DNA of 64,000 bases from Ignavibacteriota bacterium (GCA_016218085.1 JACREY010000007.1:62001-126000); one strand, 5' to 3'; shown: positions 1 through 10,462, counted from the stretch's first letter. The notes: generated by a model from the letters alone, not told the origin. A program made the numbers and translations.

Positions 1-993
1 CTTAAAATGATTAATCAAATGAATAATATCCTCTTTTCTTTCCCTAAGCGGAGGAATTAATACGGACACAACATTAATCCTGTAATACAAATCTTCCCTG
101 AACTTCCCTTCCCTGATAAGTTCTTCCAAGTTTTTATTTGTTGCAGTAATCATTCTTACATCGACATCAATAGTTTGAGTACCTCCTACTCTTTCAAACT
201 GTTCTTCCTGCAAAACTCTGAGCAGTTTTACCTGTGTAGATAAAGGCAGGTCACCGATTTCATCCAGAAAAAGCGTGCCACCGTCTGCAATTTCAAATCT
301 GCCTCTTCGCTGTTTATCCGCACCGGTAAATGCTCCTTTCTCATGTCCGAAAAGTTCACTTTCCAGAAGGTTTTCATTTAATGCGGCGCAGTTTACCGCC
401 ACGAATGGTTTTTCCTTTCTCTGGCTGGAATAATGTATAGCTTTTGCCAATACCTCCTTGCCTGTTCCGCTTTCCCCTCTAAGCAAAACAGTCGCCTTGC
501 TTTCTGCCACGCGCAAAGCAGTACTCAGAATTTTCTCCATCTTATCCGAGTATGCAACAATCCCGGAAATTTTATTTTTATCCTGAAGCTGTTCTTTCAG
601 CATTTTATTTTCGGAAATCAAATGCATTCTTTCGGTTATTCTTTTTATAATCATATCGAGCTCATCAAGATCAACAGGTTTTGTCAGGTAATCGAATGCA
701 CCTTCTTTCATAGCTTTTACTGCATTTTCAATAGTTCCGAAGGCAGTAACAATCACAACGGCAATTTCAGGATTTCTTTCCTTTAGTTTAATAAGAAGTT
801 CAATTCCGTTCATATCCGGCATCCTGAAATCAGAAAGCACGATATCAATCAGGTTTGCATCCGTAATCTTCAGCGCCTCAGTTCCCGATGCAGCTTCAAA
901 AATCGCATATCCTTTCTGTTTCAAGTAACCTGACAGAATCAATCGCTGGGATTGCTCATCATCCGCTATTAAAATACTATATTTTATACTCAT
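1..993 (-). CDS. NtrC-family sigma-54-dependent response regulator (C-terminus beyond window)
   Basis: Transcription activator of the NtrC/ZraR type, expected to be phosphorylated by the kinase encoded just upstream and to drive sigma-54 promoters. The first 331 codons are present. The receiver domain (about residues 5-115) has the acidic pair D11/D12, phospho-acceptor D55 in the motif LSDFRMPD and a conserved lysine in YLTKPVD. The AAA+ domain begins near residue 140 with Walker A GESGTGKE, the sigma-54 contact loop GAFTGA, and Walker [11 protein letters not shown]. The C-terminal helix-turn-helix lies outside the window. The ATG at 993 follows the stop of the kinase gene by 8 bases, so the two are one transcription unit. 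Family assignment is certain; the target genes cannot be read from here. Confidence 0.95.
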   Translation of the reverse strand, partial: MSIKYSILIADDEQSQRLILSGYLKQKGYAIFEAASGTEALKITDANLIDIVLSDFRMPDMNGIELLIKLKERNPEIAVVIVTAFGTIENAVKAMKEGAFDYLTKPVDLDELDMIIKRITERMHLISENKMLKEQLQDKNKISGIVAYSDKMEKILSTALRVAESKATVLLRGESGTGKEVLAKAIHYSSQRKEKPFVAVNCAALNENLLESELFGHEKGAFTGADKQRRGRFEIADGGTLFLDEIGDLPLSTQVKLLRVLQEEQFERVGGTQTIDVDVRMITATNKNLEELIREGKFREDLYYRINVVSVLIPPLRERKEDIIHLINHFK

Positions 994-1001
994 AATTTTG
1001 T

Positions 1002-3038
1002 TTATAATTCTATTGTAAATTTTGTGCCTGAATTAATATTACTTTCTGCCTTGATGTGTCCGTGATGTCTTGAAATAATCTGTTGTACAATGCTAAGCCC
1101 CAATCCGGTACCTTTTGGTTTGGTAGTGTAATATAAGTTAAAAATGTTATCGATGTTTTCACGGCTTATACCTTCGCCATTATCTTGCACTTCAAAAATT
1201 CTTTTTCCGTTCCTGGACCTGTAAGTAATTGTTATTTTTCCCTGAGAACTCACCGCATCGACAGCATTCTGCACGAGGTTAATAAAGACCTGTTTCATTT
1301 GTTCCGTATCAATACTGATTATATCCGAATTTAATTCAATAATTTCGAGTTCAACACCCTTTTCATTTGTCATTAGGCCGCAAATGGATTTCACTTCATT
1401 CAGAAAGTCAGAAGATGAAATTTCGGTTTCATTAAGTTTCGGAGGTCTAGCAAACCTAAGAAACTGTTCAATAATATTATTCACTCTCGAGGATTCTGAT
1501 TTTAAAACGCCTGCAAGGGTTTTGAACTCATCCGGCTGCATAACATCTGAATTTTCTTTTTCAAACCTCTGAGCAATCATATTAATTGAGTTAAGCGGAT
1601 TTCTCACTTCGTGAGCCACTCCCGATGCAAGCTCACCCATAGCAATGAGTCTGTCATTCATTTGCTTCTGTTTTTCGGCATTTTTAACCAAAGTTATATC
1701 ATCCAATACAATATTGAAAGCCGAGAAATTACCGTTATTATCCGTAATTACTGTTGTATTTGCAGAAACTATCATTTCATCTTTACCTTCCTGTGAAATA
1801 ACAAACTCAAAATTTCTTACGTTTTCCTTTTTATCAATCAGTTCCGATATTACTTTCAGTTCCGCGAATACATACTTGTATTTTTCACCTGTAATATTTT
1901 TTTGTTTTAGTCCGAAAAAGTTTTCTGCATTTTTATTGAAGATTTCTATCTCATCATTCCTGTTTACTGTTATGACTGCTTGCGACATATTGTCGAGTAT
2001 ATCCCCGGTAAAAGTCTGTATCTTTAAAAATTCCTCAGATACCATCTTGTAATTCTGGTTTGATACAATAACCGCAGTTACAATCAGCACAATCACGATA
2101 ATAACCAGTGAAATTATTATACCTCTCCAGAGCATTTTATTTTCAAGCATTTTAATTTCTTCCATTGAAAGACCAATCCTGAACAGGCCAAGCTTGTCGT
2201 TTTCAACGGTGAAAGATTTAACAATTTCGTAAACTTTTCTTCCTTCGTATTCCGCAATCCTCGATGCAATGTTGTTGTTTAAATAGGATTCCATCAAGAA
2301 AACATCATTTTTGAACGCAGAAAGTTCAGAATAATTTTTATCTGATGCAATAATTTCATTGTCATTCTGAAGAACTATATATTCTATCCCGCTTTTTTTT
2401 CCGATATCGGCAATAGTTTTTTCAAATCCGATTTTTTTTCTGAATTCGAGAAACGACTCGGCATCAAGATTAACAACGATTGCGCCCTTTTTCAATGGTC
2501 TTGAGACTGCAACTGCATACCTTACTCCTTTTTCCATTCTTGCGTTTTTTAAGCCGATTATAATTTCCTTTTTCTCGCCGGAAATTACCGAGTCGATAAA
2601 ATCATTCGGAGAATACCGTCCGATTTCATTTTTATGATGTGAATCGGGACTGTAATTACTGAATTCTTTTTTTCCATTCCTGCCGAAGACATTTATTCTG
2701 AACACCTCATTTTCTTCGGCAATTCTGACGAGCAACTCATTAGAAAGAAATGAAACGCTATCAAGTCTGGCAATATTATAAGCAACGCCAAGGAGATGTG
2801 TGGTTAAAATATTTTCCATTTCCCTGTCTGCAATTACAGTATTTACGCTGCTTTTATCCAGGGAAAAAATTATTGAATTCGCGTGTTCATCAAGCATATG
2901 ATAAATTTCATGCTTATTCTGGCTGAATTCAATATAAGATGAAAAAATCATAATAAGGGATATTACCAACCCGAATACAATAATATATCTGGGTTTAATT
3001 AAAGAAAACCTTCTCAGATTCTTCATTTCCTTATTCAT
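1002..3038 (-). CDS. Membrane sensor histidine kinase with PAS domain, partner of the NtrC-type regulator
   Basis: 678-residue two-component sensor. A membrane segment near residues 13-33 and another near 305-327 enclose a periplasmic sensor region of about 270 residues. A PAS domain (about 345-455) follows, then HisKA with phospho-acceptor H476 in [13 protein letters not shown], and an ATPase domain with the N box ([12 protein letters not shown]), G1 (VQDNGEGI) and G2 (GTGLGLSIV). All catalytic boxes are intact. It lies 8 bases before the regulator, in the AtoS/ZraS-type arrangement. Met5 (MKNLRRF) is an equally good start; no clear ribosome binding site decides. The periplasmic domain is not one I recognise, so the stimulus is unknown. 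Confidence 0.93.
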   Translation of the reverse strand: MNKEMKNLRRFSLIKPRYIIVFGLVISLIMIFSSYIEFSQNKHEIYHMLDEHANSIIFSLDKSSVNTVIADREMENILTTHLLGVAYNIARLDSVSFLSNELLVRIAEENEVFRINVFGRNGKKEFSNYSPDSHHKNEIGRYSPNDFIDSVISGEKKEIIIGLKNARMEKGVRYAVAVSRPLKKGAIVVNLDAESFLEFRKKIGFEKTIADIGKKSGIEYIVLQNDNEIIASDKNYSELSAFKNDVFLMESYLNNNIASRIAEYEGRKVYEIVKSFTVENDKLGLFRIGLSMEEIKMLENKMLWRGIIISLVIIVIVLIVTAVIVSNQNYKMVSEEFLKIQTFTGDILDNMSQAVITVNRNDEIEIFNKNAENFFGLKQKNITGEKYKYVFAELKVISELIDKKENVRNFEFVISQEGKDEMIVSANTTVITDNNGNFSAFNIVLDDITLVKNAEKQKQMNDRLIAMGELASGVAHEVRNPLNSINMIAQRFEKENSDVMQPDEFKTLAGVLKSESSRVNNIIEQFLRFARPPKLNETEISSSDFLNEVKSICGLMTNEKGVELEIIELNSDIISIDTEQMKQVFINLVQNAVDAVSSQGKITITYRSRNGKRIFEVQDNGEGISRENIDNIFNLYYTTKPKGTGLGLSIVQQIISRHHGHIKAESNINSGTKFTIEL

Positions 3039-3129
3039 AAATTAGTTCACTTAATAATATTGTAAATTATTTTAAATAAATAATACAATTTTTATACCAA
3101 TTAATCAGGGGATTGACAGGAAAAGGAAT

Positions 3130-4038
3130 TTATCTGCAATTATTTTCAAGGCAGCAATCATTACCTGATTCTGTCTGAATAGTAGAGTGGGATATATTGA
3201 ATTTTTTCTTTAAATCATCATTTATATTCCTTATGAAACCCTCCAGAGCAATGCTTTTATCAACGACAAGATGAACAGTCAAAGCATTCTGGGAGGTGCT
3301 CATAGCCCATATATGCAGGTCGTGCACGTCAGTTACGCTTTCAATGTTTTTCAGATAATTATACACTTCATCAAATTCTATGTGAGAGGGAACAGCATCC
3401 ACTGATAGTTTAATTGCATCTTTCAGTAAATTCCACGTGCTTATCAAAATCACAATCACAACCACAAGACTTATCAAAGGATCAATCCACATATAACCGG
3501 TTGCAAGAATAAGAATACCTGAAACAACAACTGCAAAAGAAACAAGAGTATCAGTCAGCATATGAAGAAAAACACCTTTAATATTAAGGTCATTTTTTCT
3601 TCCTTTTAAAAAAAGAAGTGTTGTAATACCGTTAATCACAATTCCTGCGGAAGCAACAATAATAATTGTCTGTCCGCCTACCTCATTTGCAAGATAAAGT
3701 CTTTTAACAGCTTCAAACGAAATAACACCAAGTGCAAACATCAGCAGAGCAGCGTTAATCAGGGCAATAAGTATTGAGCCTTTCTTATAGCCGTAAGTAA
3801 ATTTTCTTGTAGAGTTTTTCTTTATCATCCACATCGAGGCCCAGGCAAGAAGCAGAGATATAACATCGCTGAAATTATGCCCGGCATCGGTAATCAAAGC
3901 CATGGAATTTGAAATCAGCCCGAAAATAAATTCAACGCATATATAAATAAAATTTAGAATAATGCCTGTTTTAATTGCTTTTTCGAAGTTTATCACATTG
4001 TGATTACCGGTATGTGAATGATTATGCTCCATAAACAC
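3130..4038 (-). CDS. Cation diffusion facilitator (CzcD/ZitB-like zinc exporter)
   Basis: 302-residue proton-coupled divalent metal exporter of the inner membrane. The N-terminus is histidine-rich (HNHSHTGNHN). About six membrane segments follow. The transport-site motif HxxxD occurs twice, as HNFSD (H54/D58) and HMLTD in the fifth helix; the HD-HD set is typical of zinc-selective members. The last 80 or so residues form the cytoplasmic dimerisation domain (VTDVHDLHIWAMS), and the tail has a CCLENNC cysteine cluster that may bind metal. Met3 is an alternative start. It is a single gene, with 91 bases to the kinase downstream. Zinc as substrate is inferred from the motif. Confidence 0.93.
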   Translation of the reverse strand: MFMEHNHSHTGNHNVINFEKAIKTGIILNFIYICVEFIFGLISNSMALITDAGHNFSDVISLLLAWASMWMIKKNSTRKFTYGYKKGSILIALINAALLMFALGVISFEAVKRLYLANEVGGQTIIIVASAGIVINGITTLLFLKGRKNDLNIKGVFLHMLTDTLVSFAVVVSGILILATGYMWIDPLISLVVVIVILISTWNLLKDAIKLSVDAVPSHIEFDEVYNYLKNIESVTDVHDLHIWAMSTSQNALTVHLVVDKSIALEGFIRNINDDLKKKFNISHSTIQTESGNDCCLENNCR

Positions 4039-4143
4039 TATTTGAAGTACACAGGGAAATAAATAAGCATAAAAATATCTTTTCTAAATTATTCAATATT
4101 ATGTTGAAAAAATAAGTTAAAAAGATTTTAAATTTTTTATAAT

Positions 4144-4178
4144 GTAAAAAAAAGCACACACCTGTAAAAGTGTGTGCA
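4144..4178 (-). terminator. Rho-independent terminator of the M1 aminopeptidase gene
   Basis: Perfect 8-bp stem (GCACACAC at 4154-4161, GTGTGTGC at 4170-4177) with an 8-base loop. Read on the minus strand it is followed by nine U (A-run 4145-4153). It lies 25 bases after the stop at 4202. Confidence 0.85.
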
Positions 4179-4201
4179 GATTTGAAATTCACAGAAAACT
4201 A

Positions 4202-6217
4202 TTATTTCAAAAGCAACATTTTCATTGTACTGCTGAAGTTACCGGATTCGATTTTACAGAAATAAACTCCGCTTGCCTCACTTGACGCATTCCAATCGGT
4301 TTCGTATCTTCCCGGAACCAATTCCTGATTGACAAGTTCCGCGACAATTTTACCTGTTATATCAAAAATTTTTACTTTTATAAGTGATTTTTTTTCTATA
4401 TTGAACTTAATCTTTGTAAAGGGATTGAATGGATTAGGATAATTCTGATAAAGAGCATATTTAACCGGAATCTCATTCGAGACATTATTTATCCCGACTG
4501 ACAGTGTTGCTGTTTTTAATACAATATCATTATTCGGGTCGAAGACAACGGTAGTCGGTTGTCTGTTAAAGTTAAACTGATACATCTGGTTATTTACATC
4601 ATTCAAAACCCTGATTAAAGTGTCCGTTCCCGTTGAGAAAGATACTTTTACGACTATTGGCATTTTATGGAAGACCGTATTTGTCTGTGACTGGAAAGCT
4701 TTAAAATTCACTCTCCAGTTACCACCGCCAAGGTTTACAATACCATATGTATTCTGATAAGTAGGATGATTAGGTTGTTTCACCCACTGGTCAATAAACC
4801 AGGTCAAGTCCTGACCTGCGACGGAACTGAACTTTGCAGTGAAATCATCAGTCAAAGCGTTTTTTAGCCTGAAATTAGCTGTGTCAGTAGCATAGCTTTT
4901 GAATGCGGCAAAGAACAAAGAGTCGCCGATTGTATAGCGAAGCATATGCAATACGCAGGATCCTTTGTAATATGTGATTGGTCCGTTGAATAATGTACCG
5001 TTTGGTGGAGTATTTATTGCCCAATCGGGATTATAGATAGGCCATCCAGGATTACCGGATAAATATCCGGAAGCATCGCCGTTAATATTACTTTTATAAG
5101 CAGTATAACCGCTGATATGTTCAAAATAAAGTGCTTCGAGGTATGTGGCAAATCCCTCATTAAGCCACAAGTCAGCCCAGGTTGCGCAGGTAATCATATC
5201 GCCAAACCATTGGTGCCCATATTCGTGAGATATTAATGATGTTACTGCACTCCAGGAAGGTGAAATTGTCGTTAATGTCTGATTTTCCATTCCGCCTCCG
5301 TAAGATGATACCGAGGCAAAACCATTTTTCTCAAACGGATGTTCTCCGAATAATTGAGAAAAAAAGTTTGTCATATCAACCATTGCATTTTTTGTCGGGG
5401 TGATATTTTCACCTGTGCTGTAATAAAGCATAATCGGGATACTGTCAGCAGGATTCGATAGTTTATGCCACCAGACAATATCAAGATTATAGCCTGTTCT
5501 TCCGGTTAATACAACTAGATAAGTTGAGACAGGGTCATTACTCACCCAGTGATACCAGATTGTATCAGCAATCCGCAAAGTATCATTAAGTCTTCCGTTT
5601 GAACCAATTTTCACATTTGAAGGTACTTTAATGGTAATATCGGTAAGAGCTTTATCTGAAGGCTTATCCCAGCACGGAAACCATTTCCTCGCACCTTCAG
5701 GTTCGCAGTCGGTATATACAAAACCGGATGCAGAGGAATAAAAAGCATTATCGCTGACATTATTATGCATGTAGTATATTTTTACGGTTACAATTTCCCC
5801 GACATTATATGTACGGTTAAGGTTTACCGTAACTTTATTCGTAGAATTACTGTGTAAAAATGTCAATACAGTTCCGTTTAAAAGTCTAACGGAATCAATA
5901 ACAAGCGACGTATAAACCGCATTCAATTCAATAGAATTCAGGACAGAGTCTACCCTGAAATTAATTTCTACATAGCCTGAGAACGCTTTACTGCCAGCAG
6001 TTTTAAAACAATTGTATATATCCAGTTTTAAAGTATACTTCAATACATCATACGAATGCCTTGGTGTATTCGGAGAATCTTTTAAAAAATTTCCTGTCGA
6101 TATCATCTGCGATTTTTTTTGAGAGCAGATATCAGCGCCTTTCATTCCTGAGTAATCCTGAGCATACAACGCTATGCTCAACATTGGAATTATAAGAAGG
6201 GATAAGAGCTTTTTCAT
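4202..6217 (-). CDS. Secreted M1-family zinc aminopeptidase with T9SS sorting domain
   Basis: 671-residue exported metallopeptidase that removes N-terminal residues from peptides. A signal peptide ends near ALYAQ. The M1 fold shows the exopeptidase motif GGGMEN, the zinc site HEYGH (331-335) with third ligand E354 in WLNEGF, and the catalytic tyrosine in ITYYKGS. It lacks the long C-terminal helical domain of cytosolic aminopeptidase N. From about residue 590 it carries a type A sorting domain, beginning with YQNYPNPFNPFTKIKFN and ending in KMLLLK, so it is expected to cross the outer membrane by T9SS. It stands alone with its own terminator. Enzyme class and export route are well supported; the substrate is unknown. 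Confidence 0.95.
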   Translation of the reverse strand: MKKLLSLLIIPMLSIALYAQDYSGMKGADICSQKKSQMISTGNFLKDSPNTPRHSYDVLKYTLKLDIYNCFKTAGSKAFSGYVEINFRVDSVLNSIELNAVYTSLVIDSVRLLNGTVLTFLHSNSTNKVTVNLNRTYNVGEIVTVKIYYMHNNVSDNAFYSSASGFVYTDCEPEGARKWFPCWDKPSDKALTDITIKVPSNVKIGSNGRLNDTLRIADTIWYHWVSNDPVSTYLVVLTGRTGYNLDIVWWHKLSNPADSIPIMLYYSTGENITPTKNAMVDMTNFFSQLFGEHPFEKNGFASVSSYGGGMENQTLTTISPSWSAVTSLISHEYGHQWFGDMITCATWADLWLNEGFATYLEALYFEHISGYTAYKSNINGDASGYLSGNPGWPIYNPDWAINTPPNGTLFNGPITYYKGSCVLHMLRYTIGDSLFFAAFKSYATDTANFRLKNALTDDFTAKFSSVAGQDLTWFIDQWVKQPNHPTYQNTYGIVNLGGGNWRVNFKAFQSQTNTVFHKMPIVVKVSFSTGTDTLIRVLNDVNNQMYQFNFNRQPTTVVFDPNNDIVLKTATLSVGINNVSNEIPVKYALYQNYPNPFNPFTKIKFNIEKKSLIKVKIFDITGKIVAELVNQELVPGRYETDWNASSEASGVYFCKIESGNFSSTMKMLLLK

Positions 6218-6409
6218 AAATTTTAAACTTTATTTTTAAAAAACTTTTTTAAAATACTTAAATTTTAGCTCAAATATAATTGTAAAATAATTTAAATAGT
6301 TGACTTGTTTAAAATTCGTTTCTTAATTAAATTTTAATACCGTATATCGCCTTGATTAGTGGACTTAGCTGTTTCATTAATATTAACAAGATACGATTAT
6401 GGTTGAATG

Positions 6410-6441
6410 CACCTCCCGGGAGACCGGGGGGTGTTTTTTTT
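6410..6441 (+). terminator. Orphan plus-strand rho-independent terminator
   Basis: A 10-bp stem (6410-6419 and 6424-6433, one G-U pair) closed by a GAGA tetraloop of the GNRA type and followed by eight T (6434-6441). It works only on the plus strand, since the minus strand lacks a U-tract. Both flanking genes are on the minus strand, so no annotated plus-strand gene ends here. Confidence 0.75.
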
Positions 6442-6463
6442 CGTATAATATTTTTCGGTTTAA

Positions 6464-7153
6464 TTAACTGCCGATTTTTATAAGGCATTTATCGAAGAGT
6501 CTGAGCAGTCCATACATCTCTTTGGAAATTTCAAACGGGCACACGAGATGGAATTCATCCCCCATTCCCACTTTCGAATCGATGTAGAGGCTGTAATTTT
6601 CTGAATTATAATCAGGAAGTTTAATAATTTTATCGAGAAGATTATCTTTTTCTATTTCGTATTTTTTAATTATTTCCATTTCTCCTTCAGTATTTGCAGA
6701 ATAAATATCTTCGCCTTTACTTGAAGCAAATTTATTTTTCAGGTGTTGGATATTATATTTTTTCGGAAGGGATTTTACAAGCGCATAGATAGAATCATTT
6801 TTTCTTCTTGCCGATTCTATATGCTCATCTGACATCCTGTTGTAATATTTGAATTCGAAATGAGGTTTTACCTGTTTTCCGTTTTCAATTATTCTTTTTT
6901 CAATTTCTTCCTTAGTCTCTATATTTGCGGGAGCATTTATCATATTTTCAAAAAGCACATAGGCAATTGTTTCCTTTTGTATCGTCAAAACACCATTAAT
7001 TTGTGCGAACATTTCCCATCCTTCGGGGAGAGATTTTTTCAGATTTGAAATCTTATTGTCCGAATCAATAATCGGATTCTTTTGCGCTTTCATTTCATCT
7101 GCCACGAATAACAGAATACCGAATATCAGGAAGAAACAAACATTCTTTTTCAT
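6464..7153 (-). CDS. Secreted protein of unknown function
   Basis: 229 residues with a classical signal peptide ending near EMKAQ (about residue 24). I do not recognise the mature part. It is rich in Lys and Glu, probably mostly helical in the middle (about 75-165), and has conserved-looking hydrophobic blocks such as WEMFAQINGVLTIQ near the start and FHLVCPFEIS near the end. There is no lipobox, sorting domain or further membrane helix, so a soluble periplasmic location is likely. Its start follows the stop of the asparaginase-like gene by 8 bases, so the pair is co-transcribed and may be functionally linked. Confidence 0.75.
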   Translation of the reverse strand: MKKNVCFFLIFGILLFVADEMKAQKNPIIDSDNKISNLKKSLPEGWEMFAQINGVLTIQKETIAYVLFENMINAPANIETKEEIEKRIIENGKQVKPHFEFKYYNRMSDEHIESARRKNDSIYALVKSLPKKYNIQHLKNKFASSKGEDIYSANTEGEMEIIKKYEIEKDNLLDKIIKLPDYNSENYSLYIDSKVGMGDEFHLVCPFEISKEMYGLLRLFDKCLIKIGS

Positions 7154-7161
7154 AATATTAT

Positions 7162-7650
7162 TTAATTAGAAATGAATTTACCCGTTACCTTATCCCTTCT
7201 TACTTCATCATACCTGAAAATGTTTCCGTTCATAGCGATATAAACTCCATATCCAAGAACATTAACCGCTCCCACTGCAGAGCCGACATTGAAATCTGCA
7301 TCTGTATTTGTAAATTTTTCCGGTTTGAAGGCACCAGTCAGTATAATAGTTTTATTTTTTAACTCCGAAAGGAAGGCAGCAGTATCGATTATGGTATCGG
7401 TACCATGTGTAATTATAATTTTATCCGTATCCACCTTTTCACATTCTTCAAATATCTTCTTTTTATCTTTAACTGTCAGGTCCAGGCTGTCCTTTCTCAA
7501 AAGCGGAATAATATCATATTCAAAAGAGGGATTAGCCCTTTCAAGAATCTGTCTCACAGCGGGTTCCGATATTTCAAAGGCATAACCCTTTGTTTGTCTG
7601 GGATAGTCTTTATCTATGGTTCCACCTGTCTGGATAAATAGAATTTTCAT
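7162..7650 (-). CDS. Single-domain asparaginase homologue
   Basis: 162-residue cytosolic protein matching only the N-terminal catalytic half of L-asparaginase-type amidohydrolases (full enzymes are about 330 residues). It keeps the first catalytic threonine motif TGGTID (T8-D13), the second, THGTDT, and the strand TGAFKP where the family lysine region lies. The C-terminal domain, which closes the active site from the neighbouring subunit, is absent. The gene has a proper start and stop, so it looks like the compact form of the family rather than a truncation. It is the first gene of a pair with the secreted unknown downstream. Substrate is not predictable. Confidence 0.8.
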   Translation of the reverse strand: MKILFIQTGGTIDKDYPRQTKGYAFEISEPAVRQILERANPSFEYDIIPLLRKDSLDLTVKDKKKIFEECEKVDTDKIIITHGTDTIIDTAAFLSELKNKTIILTGAFKPEKFTNTDADFNVGSAVGAVNVLGYGVYIAMNGNIFRYDEVRRDKVTGKFISN

Positions 7651-7745
7651 ATATTAATTTTATAAAGACAATTTAGGAAAAGTATATAAACGTTAAAATA
7701 TAAATTTCTGTACTTACATAAATTTAATATACTTGTTTTGAAAAA

Positions 7746-9221
7746 TCACTTCAGAAGAACCATTCTTTTTATATCTTTGAAATTACGCATTTCTAATTTA
7801 TAGAAATAGATTCCGCTTGTCAGATTATCCGCATTAAACCGAACATTATATGAACCTGCATTCAGTTTTTCATTTACAAGAACATCTAATTCCTTTCCGA
7901 GCATATTATAAATTCTGATAGTTACCAATCCTGATTCTTTAATCTGAAAATTTATTATGGTTGAAGGATTAAACGGATTCGGATAATTCTGACTTAAATA
8001 AAAATTCCCGGGAACAGAATTCGAAAGAATATTAATTCCTGACGGATTGCTTCTGTTAAACCTGTATATCTTTCCATTTGAGTATCCAATTATAAATAAT
8101 TCATTAAACTGGTCTGTTCCGAATGAAGACAGGCTGGTTGGAAGAGTAGCCAGCAGGGAATCTGAGGTAACATTACCGTTATTATATCTCAGCATCCATA
8201 TTTTCCCGTTGCAGTAATCCCCGTAAATATATGCGCCCTGAAGTTCGGGTCGTCTTGTTCCCCTGTATACATATCCGCCGGTCACGGAACAGGCTCCGCC
8301 TGCATGGTTATACACTTTTATCGGTAAAGTTTTTCCTGAAGTATCGCAGCCGCTCGGCGGATTATAGCAAACAAGGCCTTCCATCACCCGCCATCCGTAG
8401 TTTTTTCCGTTTTGCAAAATATCAATTTCTTCCCATACACCCTGACCAACATCACCGCAATAAATAAGACTTGTGACCGGGTCCTGCGAAAACCTCCACG
8501 GATTCCTCAATCCCCAGCTAAATATTTCTCCCCTTCCCGATGCTGAGTCATTATAGAAAGGATTAGTAACCGGAATTTTATATCTGGTAGTATTTGTAGT
8601 ATCATTTATATTCAATCGTAAAATTTTCCCAAGCAGCACGTGTGTATTTTGAGCATTGTTTAACGGGTCTCCGCCGCTGCCGCCGTCACCCATTCCAATA
8701 TAAAGGTTGCCATCCAATCCGAACATCAGGCATCCGCCGTTATGATTTGTATAAGGCTGGTTTACCTGTAAAATACGGTATTCGCTTAAGGAATCCGCTT
8801 TATTCGGGTCGGTTTGTGAGACTTTAAATCTTGCGATGACGGTCCGCAGAGGGCCGGGTGCTGTATAATCCAGGTAAAAATATCCGTTATTTATATAACT
8901 CTGGTGAAACGCAAGTCCAAGCAACCCTTCCTCACCTGATGAAGCGGATATTTTATTCGAAATATCAAGAAAAGTTTTTACACTTGCAGGTGTAACATTG
9001 CTGTCATTAGGAAATACTTTAATCAATCCGTTTTGCTGGACGACAAAGATTCTGTTTGTTCCGTCGTTACTATGGGTAAGAAATACAGGAGATGTAAATG
9101 TAAGATTTGGAAACGCCTGTAAAAGCTGGACATTTGGATTCTGTGCAACTCCACAATTGTTACCAATCAAAAACAAGAAATAAAGCAGGAGAGTTAGCAA
9201 TCCACGTTTTAAAATTTTCAT
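7746..9221 (-). CDS. Secreted PQQ-type glucose/sorbosone dehydrogenase-like protein with T9SS sorting domain
   Basis: 491 residues. A signal peptide (to about residue 26) is followed by the six-bladed propeller of soluble quinoprotein sugar dehydrogenases: EEGLLGLAFHQ, the calcium/PQQ-loop region HNGGCLMFGLDGNLYIGMGD, and WGLRNPWRFSQDP. A type A sorting domain starts near residue 405 (SQNYPNPFNPSTIINF) and ends KRMVLLK. The family oxidises aldose sugars or serves as a carbohydrate-binding propeller; PQQ use is not proven by sequence. The alcohol dehydrogenase gene ends 32 bases upstream on the same strand, so a shared transcript is likely. Confidence 0.9.
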   Translation of the reverse strand: MKILKRGLLTLLLYFLFLIGNNCGVAQNPNVQLLQAFPNLTFTSPVFLTHSNDGTNRIFVVQQNGLIKVFPNDSNVTPASVKTFLDISNKISASSGEEGLLGLAFHQSYINNGYFYLDYTAPGPLRTVIARFKVSQTDPNKADSLSEYRILQVNQPYTNHNGGCLMFGLDGNLYIGMGDGGSGGDPLNNAQNTHVLLGKILRLNINDTTNTTRYKIPVTNPFYNDSASGRGEIFSWGLRNPWRFSQDPVTSLIYCGDVGQGVWEEIDILQNGKNYGWRVMEGLVCYNPPSGCDTSGKTLPIKVYNHAGGACSVTGGYVYRGTRRPELQGAYIYGDYCNGKIWMLRYNNGNVTSDSLLATLPTSLSSFGTDQFNELFIIGYSNGKIYRFNRSNPSGINILSNSVPGNFYLSQNYPNPFNPSTIINFQIKESGLVTIRIYNMLGKELDVLVNEKLNAGSYNVRFNADNLTSGIYFYKLEMRNFKDIKRMVLLK

Positions 9222-9253
9222 AGCTTTTTAATACTACAACAAATATAATACAG

Positions 9254-10279
9254 CTAAAGTTTTATAACCTTAGCGCCCTTTATTTTTCTCTGCTTAAGTT
9301 CCATCAAAGCAATATTTGCTTCTTCAAGAGCATATTCCTGATAATCAGGCTTCAGATTAAGTTCAGCCGCAAGCTGAAGAAATTCGCTTATATCCGAAGC
9401 AGATACATTTGCCACTGTTTTTATTTCCTTTTCCATCCAAAGATGTTCGGGATAATCAATTTTGAGAAGATAATTTTTATCTATATCTTCCTTCCGGATT
9501 GCATTAATAACAAGTCTGCCATTCGGTTTAAGGTTTTTCAGTCCTTCCACAACCGGCATCCAGACCGGAGTTGTATCAACAATGCTGTTCAGTTTTTCGG
9601 GAGATTCATCTGTTGTATTCCCTATCCAGTCGGCACCAAGCTGGACAGCAAATTCTCTTTCCTTTTCGCTTCTTGCAAACACAAAAACTTTTGAATCGGG
9701 ATATTTATGTTTCACCATTTTTAGAACGAGATGAGCAGAAGCCCCGAAGCCGGTCAGTCCAAAGCTCTGACCGTTTTTTAAATGTGCAAGTTTAACGGAG
9801 CGGTAGCCAATAGCACCTGCGCATAAAAGCGGAGCAGATTCAGAATCTGAAAAAACTTCGGGAATAAGAAAAGCGGATTTTTCAGGAACTACAATATATT
9901 CTCCGTACCCTCCGTTGACATCTCTGCCTGTTGCTCTGAAATCAGGGCATAGATTATCATTTCCTTCAATGCAGTATTCACATAATCCACAAGAAGAATA
10001 AATCCATCCGATTCCCACCCTGTCATTTAATTTCAGGTTTTTTACTCCTTTTCCTAATACTTCAATCCTCCCAATAACCTGATGACCGGGCACGACAGGA
10101 AAAACGGGCGGCGGCGTTCTTCCTTCAATTTCATCGAGTTCCGTATGACAGACACCGCACGTGCTTACTTTTACAAGCACTTCACCTATACCCGGAACTG
10201 GTTCAGGAATTTCTTCAATTATAAGAGGATTATTTTCAGTATTAAGATCACAAATTTTTTTCAATAAACAGGCTTTCAT
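9254..10279 (-). CDS. Zinc-dependent medium-chain alcohol dehydrogenase
   Basis: 341-residue cytosolic NAD(P)-dependent dehydrogenase. The catalytic zinc site is visible as CGVCHTELD, the GHQVIG segment after it, and the third ligand in LLCAGAIGYR. The structural zinc loop has four cysteines in CGLCEYCIEGNDNLC. The nucleotide-binding fold starts around LTGFGASAH (about residues 175-185). Overall pattern is closest to the bacterial AdhA/AdhP group acting on small primary alcohols. It precedes the secreted sugar dehydrogenase by 32 bases and is probably co-transcribed with it, although one enzyme is cytosolic and the other secreted. The substrate is inferred only from the family. Confidence 0.92.
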   Translation of the reverse strand: MKACLLKKICDLNTENNPLIIEEIPEPVPGIGEVLVKVSTCGVCHTELDEIEGRTPPPVFPVVPGHQVIGRIEVLGKGVKNLKLNDRVGIGWIYSSCGLCEYCIEGNDNLCPDFRATGRDVNGGYGEYIVVPEKSAFLIPEVFSDSESAPLLCAGAIGYRSVKLAHLKNGQSFGLTGFGASAHLVLKMVKHKYPDSKVFVFARSEKEREFAVQLGADWIGNTTDESPEKLNSIVDTTPVWMPVVEGLKNLKPNGRLVINAIRKEDIDKNYLLKIDYPEHLWMEKEIKTVANVSASDISEFLQLAAELNLKPDYQEYALEEANIALMELKQRKIKGAKVIKL

Positions 10280-10462
10280 AATGTGATTTGCTTAAAATAA
10301 AAAATTATCAAATTAATCGGAATAATTAAAGTTAGAATACAGGCATAGCTAAAATATTTTTAAAGTATTATCATTACACCGATTTATTTATTGCAGTAAT
10401 AAAAAAAAATCATTAGATTGAATTTGCCTGAATAATCAGGAAAAATAACCGGAAAAACTAAA

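Noticed and set aside
433-786. Plus-strand open frame of 117 codons at the window start
   Set aside because: It is antisense to the NtrC-type regulator, whose minus-strand translation shows continuous receiver and AAA+ motifs.
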